Of a stretch of 64,000 nt of DNA, positions 33,457 to 41,148 are shown in pieces; positions within the stretch are counted from its first letter, which is position 1, and each line of letters opens with the position of its first letter. This DNA comes from Kribbella pittospori (GTDB taxonomy: Bacteria; Actinomycetota; Actinomycetes; Propionibacteriales; Kribbellaceae), in the NCBI RefSeq assembly GCF_004331465.1, contig NZ_SJKB01000002.1, forward strand, positions 186,001 through 250,000, in the 5' to 3' direction. Position numbers and translations under genes: made by a program. A model generated the notes under the pieces. The model worked only from the letters and a program-made list of their open reading frames with translations, was not told the origin of the DNA and searched no databases.

Positions 33457-34761
33457 CGTCGCCCTCCTGCTCGGGACTGGTTCGGTCTCGCCGCGCCGGA
33501 AGCGGTCGAGCAGTGCGCCGACGGCGCCGGCGCAACTGCCGCACCCGGTCGTCGCCCGCGTCGTGGCGGCGATGCCGGCGACACTGTCGGCACCTCCACG
33601 CCAGGCCGCCTCGATCGCGGCCCTGGTGACCCCGTTGCAACGGCAGACGGTGGTCACCTTCTTCTTCGGTACGACGGGATCCGCCAGCAACCCGTCCGCC
33701 GCGACCGGCGTCCCCCGGTCCGCCAACAGCACCAGTTCCGCGGCCACCTCGGGCGCCCCGATCGCGACCGCGGACCGGACCACACCATCCCGCAGTACGG
33801 CTCGCACATACCGCTCACCGTCCTCGAGCCGCACCACCTCCCCATCCTCGTCCTTGTTGCCCAAGGCAAGTACGTCGAGCCCGCCGGCAGTCAGCCGCAG
33901 CACGTCGTACTCCGGGACACCTGCCGGCTCACCGTTCAGCTGCCGCGCCAGCGCCTCGGCCTGACCCCACGCGGACGCGACCGTCCCGCTGACCCAGCCG
34001 TCAACCTCGGCACAATCCCCGATCGCATGCACCCGCGGATCGTCCGGACTCGTCAACGTGTGGTCGACAACGATGCCGTCCCGCACCGTCAGCCCAGCCG
34101 CCAGCTCGGTCCGCGCGCGCACCCCACAAGCCACCACCAGCAAGTCCCCGAACACCTGCCGCCCGCCACGCAGGTTCAACGCCCGGAACTGCCCATCCCG
34201 CGACGCAACCTGTTCAACCGTCGCGTTGAGCAAAACCTCCACACCCAACTCGCGAACCGCCCGCGTAACCCGCCGCCCCGCCGGTCCTCGAACCGCCTTG
34301 TTCAGCAGCGTTTCGCCGTCATGCACCAGCGTGACCGGCACGCCGCGCCCGCGCAGAGCACAGGCAGTCTCCACACCAAGCACACCGCCACCAAGCACAA
34401 CCACCCGCCGTACCCGAGCAGCCGCGTCAACGAGAGCCCGGGCGTCATCCACGGAACGCAGGGTGTGAGCTGCAATGACCTCGGTAGGCACCGCACCAGT
34501 CGCAAACACCAGCCGGTCGTAGGACCACTCGTGTCCGGTGGAATCCCTTACCACGCGGCGGTCGCGGTCCACAGCGACCGCGGTCGTGACGGGCTCATCG
34601 CCGACGGTCGGCTCGGGCGTGCGGCCGGCGACGTACTCGGTGAGGCGGCTGCGGTTGTACGACGGCTCGTCGCCCAGCACCGTCACGTCGTACGACGGCA
34701 ACAGCCCGGCCAACCGCCGACCGGCCATCCCGCCGCCGATGATCACCACGCGCGAGCTCAT
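30874..34761 (-). CDS. FAD/BFD electron-transfer oxidoreductase in frame with nitrite reductase NirB (1295-codon ORF)
   Basis: One frame without a stop covers two proteins. Residues 1-435 are an FAD/NAD(P) oxidoreductase (R-V-V-I-I-G-G-G-M-A-G; A-I-G-D-C-A-E) ending in a BFD-like [2Fe-2S] domain with V-C-R-C-N-G-V and G-C-G-S-C-A-G. Such a protein feeds electrons to the assimilatory nitrate reductase. From residue 436 NirB follows. The junction codes V-P-S-R-R-A-T-M, and the DNA there still holds AGGAGG and an ATG, so a stop seems to have been lost. Either a fusion is made, or both fusion and free NirB are made. The ATG at 34761 overlaps the nasA stop. Confidence 0.72.
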   Translation of the reverse strand: MSSRVVIIGGGMAGRRLAGLLPSYDVTVLGDEPSYNRSRLTEYVAGRTPEPTVGDEPVTTAVAVDRDRRVVRDSTGHEWSYDRLVFATGAVPTEVIAAHTLRSVDDARALVDAAARVRRVVVLGGGVLGVETACALRGRGVPVTLVHDGETLLNKAVRGPAGRRVTRAVRELGVEVLLNATVEQVASRDGQFRALNLRGGRQVFGDLLVVACGVRARTELAAGLTVRDGIVVDHTLTSPDDPRVHAIGDCAEVDGWVSGTVASAWGQAEALARQLNGEPAGVPEYDVLRLTAGGLDVLALGNKDEDGEVVRLEDGERYVRAVLRDGVVRSAVAIGAPEVAAELVLLADRGTPVAADGLLADPVVPKKKVTTVCRCNGVTRAAIEAAWRGGADSVAGIAATTRATTGCGSCAGAVGALLDRFRRGETEPVPSRRATMTELKKARHVVVVGGGMVAHRLVEALRSRDTEIQWRITVLAEEPRLPYDRVALTSYFSGRDPHDLSLGEPELWDDPAVTLRKGVQVTSLDSTGKTVTTARGEQIGYDELVLATGSSAFVPPVKNNDAQGCFVYRTIDDVAALRVYVERLKSEGRQVSGVVVGGGLLGLEAAGALRALGAATKVVEFAPRLMPLQVDEGGGAALARLIEGLDVEVLVSTQCNRVKLTSQGAAHAMAVADGPDLPADVVVFATGVRPRDELGRAAGLEIGERGGVVVDEGCRTSVPGVWAIGEVACIEGRVWGLVAPGYTMAEIVADRLLGGAATFPGADTSTKLKLLGVDVASFGDAFGATQGALDIVYADPVAGVYKKLVLSDDARTLLGGILVGDASAYSGLRPMVGRELGADPAAFLLPEGAGPVKLELPDDAPVCSCNNVSAGAIRCSVRDDGCTDIKSVCGKTKAGTSCGSCLPIVKNLLNSELTKAGVEVSKALCEHFALSRAELFDVVRVTGLRTFSEIVERHGSGRGCDICKPVVASILASLDPAGHVLDGERATLQDTNDHVMANLQKDGTYSVVPRIPGGEITPEGLITIGEVARDFGLYTKITGGQRVDLFGARIEQLPAIWKRLVDAGFESGHAYGKALRTVKSCVGSTWCRYGVQDSVGMAIALELRYRGLRSPHKLKLGVSGCARECAEARGKDVGVIATEKGWNLYVGGNGGMTPRHAELLATDLTDEELFQAIDRFLMYYIRTGDRLQRTAVWINDIEGGLDHVRDVVLNDSLGIAADLDAAMAAHVDSYVDEWRATLNDPDKLARFVSFVNAPDQPDADLRYVVERNQPRPATQAERGQLEPVLLAGPRLEVRP

Positions 34762-36893
34762 GCGGACACTCCAGTCGCCGGCAGACTCGCGGCGCTCACC
34801 TCGACGGCACACGCCTTGAACTCAGGCATCCGCGACACAGGATCGAGCGCATCGTTGGTCAGCTCATTGACCGCCTCCGCACCACCGAAGTGGAACGGCA
34901 CGAACACCGTGTCCGGACGTACATCCGCCGTCACCCGCGCCGCCAGCACCATCGACCCACGAGCGGTCCGCAACCGCATCGGCCGCCCGTCCGCGATCCC
35001 CAACTGCGCCGCCACCCGCGGATGGATCTCCGCGAACACCTCCGGCTCGGCAGCCGCCAACTCCGGCACCCGCCGCGTCTGCGCCCCACTCTGATAGTGC
35101 TGCAACAGCCGCCCGGTCACCAGATACATCGGCGCCGCGGCGTGAAGATCGTCCGCAACCGGCCGATGGTCCACCGCCACCACTTGCGCCCGCCCATCCG
35201 GCGTACTGAATCCGTCCGCGAACAACCGCGGCGTCCCCGGATGCCCTGGAGAAGGAACAGGCCAGAACAACGCCTCCCCCGCGTCGATCCGCTCCCAGGT
35301 GATCCCCGAGTAGTCAGCCTTCCCACCGGCGCTCGCCAACCGCAGCTCCTCGAACGCCTCAGCCGGGTCAGTCGAAAACGCCGCCCCACACCCCAGCCGA
35401 GAGGCCAACCCAGCAAAGACCGCCAGATCGCTCCGCACCTCACCAGGCGGTGCGACAGCAGCCTGACGCCGCAGTACCCGGCCCTCGAGCGACGTCATGG
35501 TGCCCTCTTCCTCGGCCCACTGCGTCACCGGAAAGACGACATCCGCCAGCAGTGCGGTCTCGGACGGTACGACGTCTGCGACGACCAGCAAGTCCAATGC
35601 AGCAAGGCGTTCCCGCACCGATGCGAGCCGCGGCGCCGACACCATGAGATTGCTCCCGTGCACGAGCAGCGCCCGCGGACCACCCGTCGTACCCAACGCG
35701 TTGATCAACTCGACCGCGCTCTTGCCCGGACCAGGCAGTTCGTCGGGATCCACACCCCACACCCGGGCAACGTGAGCCCGCGCGGCCGGGTCAGCGATGC
35801 TGCGGTACCCAGGCAACTGGTCAGCCTTCTGACCATGCTCCCGACCGCCCTGACCGTTTCCCTGTCCGGTGATGCAGCCGTACCCACTCCCGAGCCGCCC
35901 CGGCAGACCAAGCGCCAGCGCCAGATTGATGCACCCAGTCACCGTGTCCGTGCCTTTGCTGTGCTGCTCAGCACCACGCCCGGTCAGGATGAACACACCA
36001 GCACCACCATGCACCGGCGCAGCAGCCGCAAGCACCCGCGCCGCCCGACGGATCGTCGAGGCCGGCACACCAGTCACCCGCTCGGCCCGCTCAGGCCACC
36101 ACGCCGCGGTCGAGCGGATCAACCCCTCCGGGTCGTCCGTCCGCTCACTCAGGTACGCCGTGTCCGCAAGCCCTTCCTGCAGTACGACGTGCGTCAGCGC
36201 GAGCACCAACGCCAGATCAGTCCCCGGAGTCGCCTGCAGGTGGATGCCCGCGTCGTCCGCGGTCAGGCCGGCAGTCGCCGTACGACGCGGATCGACGACC
36301 AGCAGCCCACCAGCGTCCCGCGCGCCCTGCAGATGCGCGACCGCCGGCGGCATCGTCTCGGCGATGTTGCTGCCGACCAGCAGCACCGCATCCGCACCAC
36401 CGAGGTCTGCCAGCGGGAACGGCAGCCCGCGATCGATGCCGAAGGCACGGTTCGTCGCGGCCGCCGCGGACGACATACAGAACCGTCCGTTGTAGTCGAC
36501 GTTCGCAGTCTTCAGCGCGACCCGGGCGAACTTGCCCAATGCATAAGCCTTCTCGTTGGTCAGCCCACCACCACCGAAGACCGCCACGCTGTCGGGGCCG
36601 TACGACGTTTGGAGCGACCGGATGCGATCCGCGACGAAGTCCAGCGCCTCGTCCCAGCTCGCCGCCACCAACTCACCCGCGGCGTTCCGCATCAGCGGCG
36701 TCGTGAGCCGGTCCGGCACCGTGAGGACCTCCGGCGCCGTCCAGCCCTTCCGGCACAGCCCGCCGCGATTGGTCGGGCCACCCTCAAATGCTTGAATGGC
36801 ACGCGGCTGCACCGACACAACGCTTTGCCGGTCAACCAGGGTCGTCGCGCACTGCAGGGCGCAGTACGGGCAGTGAGTGGGGACAGCCGTCAC
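34758..36893 (-). CDS. nasA: Assimilatory nitrate reductase catalytic subunit (molybdopterin, [4Fe-4S])
   Basis: From GTG 36893 the protein has 711 residues. An N-terminal [4Fe-4S] binding site C-P-Y-C-A-L-Q-C is followed by G-G-L-C-R-K-G. The molybdopterin domains contain F-G-G-G-G-L-T-N-E-K-A-Y, G-R-F-C-M-S-S-A-A (with the Mo-proximal Cys region), and a C-terminal dinucleotide-binding domain with T-G-R-L-L-Q-H-Y-Q-S-G. It reduces nitrate to nitrite in the cytoplasm. There is no C-terminal BFD domain, so electrons likely come from the downstream FAD/BFD protein. Its start overlaps narK by GTGA and its stop overlaps the next gene by ATGA. Confidence 0.92.
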   Translation of the reverse strand: MTAVPTHCPYCALQCATTLVDRQSVVSVQPRAIQAFEGGPTNRGGLCRKGWTAPEVLTVPDRLTTPLMRNAAGELVAASWDEALDFVADRIRSLQTSYGPDSVAVFGGGGLTNEKAYALGKFARVALKTANVDYNGRFCMSSAAAATNRAFGIDRGLPFPLADLGGADAVLLVGSNIAETMPPAVAHLQGARDAGGLLVVDPRRTATAGLTADDAGIHLQATPGTDLALVLALTHVVLQEGLADTAYLSERTDDPEGLIRSTAAWWPERAERVTGVPASTIRRAARVLAAAAPVHGGAGVFILTGRGAEQHSKGTDTVTGCINLALALGLPGRLGSGYGCITGQGNGQGGREHGQKADQLPGYRSIADPAARAHVARVWGVDPDELPGPGKSAVELINALGTTGGPRALLVHGSNLMVSAPRLASVRERLAALDLLVVADVVPSETALLADVVFPVTQWAEEEGTMTSLEGRVLRRQAAVAPPGEVRSDLAVFAGLASRLGCGAAFSTDPAEAFEELRLASAGGKADYSGITWERIDAGEALFWPVPSPGHPGTPRLFADGFSTPDGRAQVVAVDHRPVADDLHAAAPMYLVTGRLLQHYQSGAQTRRVPELAAAEPEVFAEIHPRVAAQLGIADGRPMRLRTARGSMVLAARVTADVRPDTVFVPFHFGGAEAVNELTNDALDPVSRMPEFKACAVEVSAASLPATGVSA

Positions 36894-38257
36894 ACGCGCT
36901 CCCCACTCAGCGGGCCACCCTTGCGGAGGTAGCAGAAGTACGTCACGGCCAGGCAGATCACATAGAAGCCGCAGAAGACGTACAGCGCCGGGATCAACGA
37001 GCCGAAGTGGCTCGTCGACATCGCGAAGCCGCGCGGGACCAGGAAGCCGCCGTACGCGCCGACCGCGGAGGCGATGCCGATGCAGGCCGCCGCCTCGCGC
37101 CGCGCCCGGCCGGGGTCGCCAGGCGTGGTCAGCCGGAACACCGCCGGGATCATCCGGTACGTCGATCCGTTCGCGGCACCACTGGCGACGAACAGGAACA
37201 GGAAGCTGATCAGGAACCCGGCGAAGCTGCCCGCGTTCAGCGAGACGATCGCGGCCAGGATGCCCAGGCCCATCACCACGAACGAGCAGACCGTCACCCG
37301 GGCGCCGCCGACCAGGTCGGCGAGCTTGCCGCCGAACGGCCGAGCGACCGAGCCGACCAGCGCGCCGAGGAAGGCGATGTTGGCCCCGGTGACGTCCGGG
37401 AACGTGGTCTTGATCAGTAGCGGGAACGCGGCCGAGAAGCCGATGAACGACCCGAAGGTGCCGATGTAGAGGAACGAGATGATCCAGGTGTGCGGCCGCT
37501 TCGCCGCCGTCACCGAGGTCCGGAACGACGAGGTCGCGACGGACAGGTTCGCCATCACCTTCCAGGCCAGGACGGCGGCCAGCACGATCAGCGGGATCCA
37601 CAGCAGCCCGGCCCGGTTCAGCGAGAGCCCGGCTCCGGCCGCGATCACGATCGGCACCACCAGTTGGACCACGGCGACACCGAGGTTCCCGCCGGCCGCG
37701 TTGATGCCGAGTGCGAAGCCCTTCTCCTTCTCCGGGAAGAAGAACGAGATGTTCGTCATACTGCTCGCGAAGTTGCCGCCGCCGACGCCTGCGGTGGCCG
37801 CGACCAGCGCCATCAGCCAGAACGGCGTGTCCGGCTGGGTCAGGAAGTAGGAAAGTCCGGCCGTCGGGATCAGGAGGAGCAGCGCGGAGACGATGGTCCA
37901 GTTCCGTCCGCCGAACCGCGGCACCGCGAACGTGTACGGCAGCCGCAGCGTCGCGCCGACCAGGCTGGGCAGCGCGACCAGCCAGAACAGTTGATCGGTG
38001 CTGTAGGTGAAGCCCGCCTTGGGCATCGACACCACGACGATGCTCCACAGCTGCCAGACGGAGAAGCCGAGGAACTCCGCAAAGATCGACGGCCACAGGT
38101 TGCGGCGCGCCACCCGGCGACCGGTTCGCGCCCAGAAGGTGGCGTCCTCGGGGTCCCATACGTCGATCCAGCGGCCGCGGCGCGGCGCCTCGACCGTGCC
38201 GACCGTCCCGGTCCGGTCGCGGTGAGTGACGACCTCCGGTCGTGCCTCGAGCGTCAT
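36890..38257 (-). CDS. narK: Nitrate/nitrite transporter, NNP-family MFS
   Basis: From ATG 38257 (after CGGAGACGCACG) the protein has 455 residues with about 12 transmembrane helices. Nitrate-transporter signatures are clear: G-V-G-G-G-N-F-A-S-S-M-T-N-I-S-F-F-F-P and A-A-G-G-N-L-G-V-A in TM5, with G-A-A-N-G-S-T-Y-R-M-I-P in TM11. It brings nitrate in for the downstream nasA-nirBD enzymes. It is the first gene of the operon, preceded by a GlnR-type box, so it should be induced under nitrogen limitation. Confidence 0.92.
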   Translation of the reverse strand: MTLEARPEVVTHRDRTGTVGTVEAPRRGRWIDVWDPEDATFWARTGRRVARRNLWPSIFAEFLGFSVWQLWSIVVVSMPKAGFTYSTDQLFWLVALPSLVGATLRLPYTFAVPRFGGRNWTIVSALLLLIPTAGLSYFLTQPDTPFWLMALVAATAGVGGGNFASSMTNISFFFPEKEKGFALGINAAGGNLGVAVVQLVVPIVIAAGAGLSLNRAGLLWIPLIVLAAVLAWKVMANLSVATSSFRTSVTAAKRPHTWIISFLYIGTFGSFIGFSAAFPLLIKTTFPDVTGANIAFLGALVGSVARPFGGKLADLVGGARVTVCSFVVMGLGILAAIVSLNAGSFAGFLISFLFLFVASGAANGSTYRMIPAVFRLTTPGDPGRARREAAACIGIASAVGAYGGFLVPRGFAMSTSHFGSLIPALYVFCGFYVICLAVTYFCYLRKGGPLSGERV

Positions 38258-38313
38258 CGTGCGTCTCCGATCATCCGGCCTCACTTAGTAGGCCAGGACG
38301 CTATGACCGGGGT

Positions 38314-38351
38314 GTTTCCGAGTGGTCATCTCGTTGTTACGCCGCAGAAAC
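38314..38351. promoter_or_regulatory. GlnR-type nitrogen-control boxes upstream of narK
   Basis: GTTAC-N6-GAAAC (38336-38351) matches the actinobacterial GlnR half-site pair gTnAC-N6-GaAAC exactly. On the other strand ATGAC-N6-GAAAC occupies 38329-38314, with one mismatch in the first box, 22 bp away or two helical turns. The site lies 57-94 bp upstream of the narK start, in the divergent gap to the MMPL gene. It fits GlnR activation of nitrate assimilation. Confidence 0.78.
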
Positions 38352-38448
38352 GGCTCCCGCACACCCGCCGGTGGGTGGTGAGAGAAGACGTGGCCGGGCC
38401 TGGGTACTGTGCCTACTCGTGGGCCGCACCGACGGCGAGGGGACAGCG

Positions 38449-40620
38449 GTGGAACAAGACGAGCAGCAGAGCCCTGACAGCGGCAGCCGGCGTGGCAAGA
38501 GCCGGAGCCGCTGGGCGTGGCGGGCGGCGATCGCGGCGGTGCTGATCGGGTGGCTGGTGCTGGGGTCACTCGGCGGTCCGACGGTCGGCAAGCTGAGCGA
38601 GGTCCAGGAGAACGACAACGCGAACTTCCTTCCGAAACAGGCCGAGTCGACCCTGGTCGCGAACGAGTCGGCCAAGTTCGTCGACTCCAAAGCTCTGCCG
38701 TACTTCGTCCTGATCGTGCGCGACTCCGGCATCACGCCGACGGATCTGGCCAACGCTCAACGTTTCCTGGCCTCCGTCCCGGCGATGGACCTCGGCGACG
38801 GCAAGACGATCGGCGACTATCTGGCCGCACCGGCCACGACGATCGTCCCGTCCGAGGACAAGAAGGCGCTGCTGCTCACGGTCGAGATCGACGGCGACCG
38901 GGCCGACGAAGTGGTCAAGGACGGCGAGACCGTGCTGTTCGCGGTCGCCGACACCATGCGCACCGAGATCAAGCAGACCCTGACTCCGACCGGTCTCGAC
39001 GTCTACGTCACCGGCCCCGGTGGTGTGTTCGCGGACTTCGTCGTGGCGTTCAGCGGCATCGACGGGATCCTGCTCGGCGTCGCACTCGCGGTCGTCTTCG
39101 TCATCCTGCTCATCGTCTACCGCAGTCCGGTCCTGCCGATCGCCGTTCTGCTCACCGCCGTCTTCGGCCTCGCCCTCGCCGCGCTGGTGGTGTATCCGCT
39201 GGCCAAGAGCGACGTACTCGAACTGAACGGGCAGAGTCAGGGCATCCTGTTCATCCTCGTCGTTGGAGCCGCGACCGACTACTCGCTGTTGCTGGTGTCG
39301 CGGTACAAGGAAGAGCTGCACGACTACGCCAGCAAGTACCAGGCGATGCGGATCGCGTGGCGGGCCGCGGTCGAGCCGATCGCGGCCAGCGCGGCGACCG
39401 TCATCCTCGGTCTGCTCTGCCTGCTGCTCTCCCAGCTCGGCAGTACGAAGGGTCTCGGCCCGGTCGGCGCGATCGGTATCGCCGGCGCCTTCATCTCCGC
39501 GATGACGTTCCTGCCCGCGATCCTGCTCGCCTTCGGGCGGCGGATCTTCTGGCCGTCGATCCCGCGGCTCGACCACGTACACGCCCGCGACCAGGTCGGC
39601 GGCCGCAAGCTCTGGGGCCGCGTCTCCGGACTCGTCGGCCGCCGTCCGCGCCGGGTCTGGGTGATCACCGTGCTGGCACTGCTCGCCTGTGCCGCGTTCC
39701 TGCCGACGTTCAAGGCGAGCGGTACGTCGCAGGAGGACCTGTTCCTGAACGAGGTCGAGTCCGTCACCGGCCAGGAGGTGCTCGGCCAGCACTTCGACGC
39801 CGGCGCCGGTACGCCGGTCCAGATCCTCACACCGTCCAACCAGGCTGACCAAGTGGTCCAGGTCGCGTCCAAGGTCGACGGCGTTGCTACGGCGTCCGCG
39901 TCGGTGGCTCCCGGCGCACCGCCTAAGGTTGTCGACGGGAAGGTGCTGGTCCAGGCCACGCTGAAGGTCCCGGCCGACTCACCGGAGGCAACCAAGGTCG
40001 TCGAGCATCTGCGCACCGAGCTGGACACGGTCAGTCCGGACGTCCTGGTCGGCGGCAGTACGGCGATCAACCTCGACGTACTCGACGCCAGCAAACGGGA
40101 TCTGCGCGTGATCATCCCGACCATCCTGGCGGTGATCTTCGTCGTCCTGATGCTGTTGCTGCGCTCGATCGTCGCGGCCGTGCTGCTGGTGGTCGCGAAC
40201 GTGCTCTCGTTCGGCGCGACCGTCGGGGTGAGCGCGATCGCGTTCAACCACATCTTCGACTTCCCCGGCGCGGACCCGAGTATCCCGCTCTACGCGTTCG
40301 TCTTCCTCGTTGCCCTCGGCATCGACTATTCGATCTTCCTGATGACCCGAGTGCGGGAGGAATCGCGAGAACAAGGGACAAGACCGGGAATCCTGGTCGG
40401 CCTGGCGGTCACCGGCGGTGTGATCACGTCGGCCGGGGTGGTGCTCGCGGCGACCTTCTCGGCGCTCGCGGTGCTGCCGATCCTGTTCCTGGTCCAGATC
40501 GCGTTCATGGTCGCGTTCGGCGTACTGCTGGACACGACCGTGGTCCGCTCGCTGCTGGTGCCGTCGCTGGCGTACGACATCGGCAAGCGGGTCTGGTGGC
40601 CGAGCAAACTCTCGTCCTAG
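38449..40620 (+). CDS. MMPL (RND superfamily) transporter
   Basis: From GTG 38449 (V-E-Q-D-E-Q-Q), with GAGGGG about six bases before it, the protein has 723 residues. The plan is RND/MMPL: TM1, a large external loop, a five-helix bundle with I-L-F-I-L-V-V-G-A-A-T-D-Y-S-L-L, then a second loop and second bundle with V-F-L-V-A-L-G-I-D-Y-S-I-F. Both D-Y-S proton-relay motifs in the TM4/TM10 equivalents are present. MMPL proteins export lipids or other hydrophobic compounds. Substrate unknown. The open frame upstream of this GTG is non-coding gap and antisense narK. Confidence 0.9.
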   Translation: MEQDEQQSPDSGSRRGKSRSRWAWRAAIAAVLIGWLVLGSLGGPTVGKLSEVQENDNANFLPKQAESTLVANESAKFVDSKALPYFVLIVRDSGITPTDLANAQRFLASVPAMDLGDGKTIGDYLAAPATTIVPSEDKKALLLTVEIDGDRADEVVKDGETVLFAVADTMRTEIKQTLTPTGLDVYVTGPGGVFADFVVAFSGIDGILLGVALAVVFVILLIVYRSPVLPIAVLLTAVFGLALAALVVYPLAKSDVLELNGQSQGILFILVVGAATDYSLLLVSRYKEELHDYASKYQAMRIAWRAAVEPIAASAATVILGLLCLLLSQLGSTKGLGPVGAIGIAGAFISAMTFLPAILLAFGRRIFWPSIPRLDHVHARDQVGGRKLWGRVSGLVGRRPRRVWVITVLALLACAAFLPTFKASGTSQEDLFLNEVESVTGQEVLGQHFDAGAGTPVQILTPSNQADQVVQVASKVDGVATASASVAPGAPPKVVDGKVLVQATLKVPADSPEATKVVEHLRTELDTVSPDVLVGGSTAINLDVLDASKRDLRVIIPTILAVIFVVLMLLLRSIVAAVLLVVANVLSFGATVGVSAIAFNHIFDFPGADPSIPLYAFVFLVALGIDYSIFLMTRVREESREQGTRPGILVGLAVTGGVITSAGVVLAATFSALAVLPILFLVQIAFMVAFGVLLDTTVVRSLLVPSLAYDIGKRVWWPSKLSS

Positions 40621-40630
40621 GGTGCGTCAC

Positions 40631-41071
40631 ATGGAGACGTTCGAGGGCACGATCGTGGTGAACGACGGGGGCGGCGCCTGGGTGGAGGTGCCGGGCGAGG
40701 TGATCGCCGGGCTCGGTGGCGGCGGGCGGATCCCGGTGCAGGCGACGTTCGACGGCATCGCGTACCGCGGCTCGATCGCGTCGATGGGCGGCTGCATGGC
40801 GCTCGGCATCCTGAAGAGCATCCGCACCGAGCTGGGCAAAGGCGCCGGCGATCCGGTCACCGTCACGCTGACGCGGGACGCGGCCGAGCGGACCGTCGAG
40901 GTTCCGGCTGATCTCGCCGCGGCGCTCGAGGACGCCGGTCTGCGGAAGGCCTTCGATGCGCTGAGCTACAGCCACCGCCGCGAGCACGTGAGCGCGATCA
41001 ACGACGCGAAGAAGCCAGAAACGCGCAACCGTCGAATCACCAAGGTGCTGGAAATGCTCAAGTCCTCTTGA
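40631..41071 (+). CDS. DUF1905/YdeI (OmdA)-type protein
   Basis: The 146-residue protein has a DUF1905-like beta-barrel half (residues about 3-85: F-E-G-T-I-V-V-N-D-G-G-G-A-W-V-E-V-P, I-P-V-Q-A-T-F-D-G-I, Y-R-G-S-I-A-S-M-G-G). A YdeI/OmdA helix pair follows, with F-D-A-L-S-Y-S-H-R-R-E-H-V and R-N-R-R-I-T-K-V-L-E. The family is widespread in actinobacteria without a settled role. It starts 11 bp after the MMPL stop and may be co-transcribed; GTG 40622 is an alternative start. Confidence 0.85.
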   Translation: METFEGTIVVNDGGGAWVEVPGEVIAGLGGGGRIPVQATFDGIAYRGSIASMGGCMALGILKSIRTELGKGAGDPVTVTLTRDAAERTVEVPADLAAALEDAGLRKAFDALSYSHRREHVSAINDAKKPETRNRRITKVLEMLKSS

Positions 41072-41148
41072 GTCGTGGCTGTGTCGGGTCGCCTGTACCC
41101 GTCGACTTCGTTAACCTCCAAAAAGGGGGTCGAGGAAGTGAGGAGCCT

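Noticed and set aside
31084-35094. A 1336-codon plus-strand open frame opposite nirB and its upstream partner
   Set aside because: It is the antisense shadow of strongly conserved enzymes in very GC-rich DNA, has no domain-like sequence and is full of R, P, H and Q runs.
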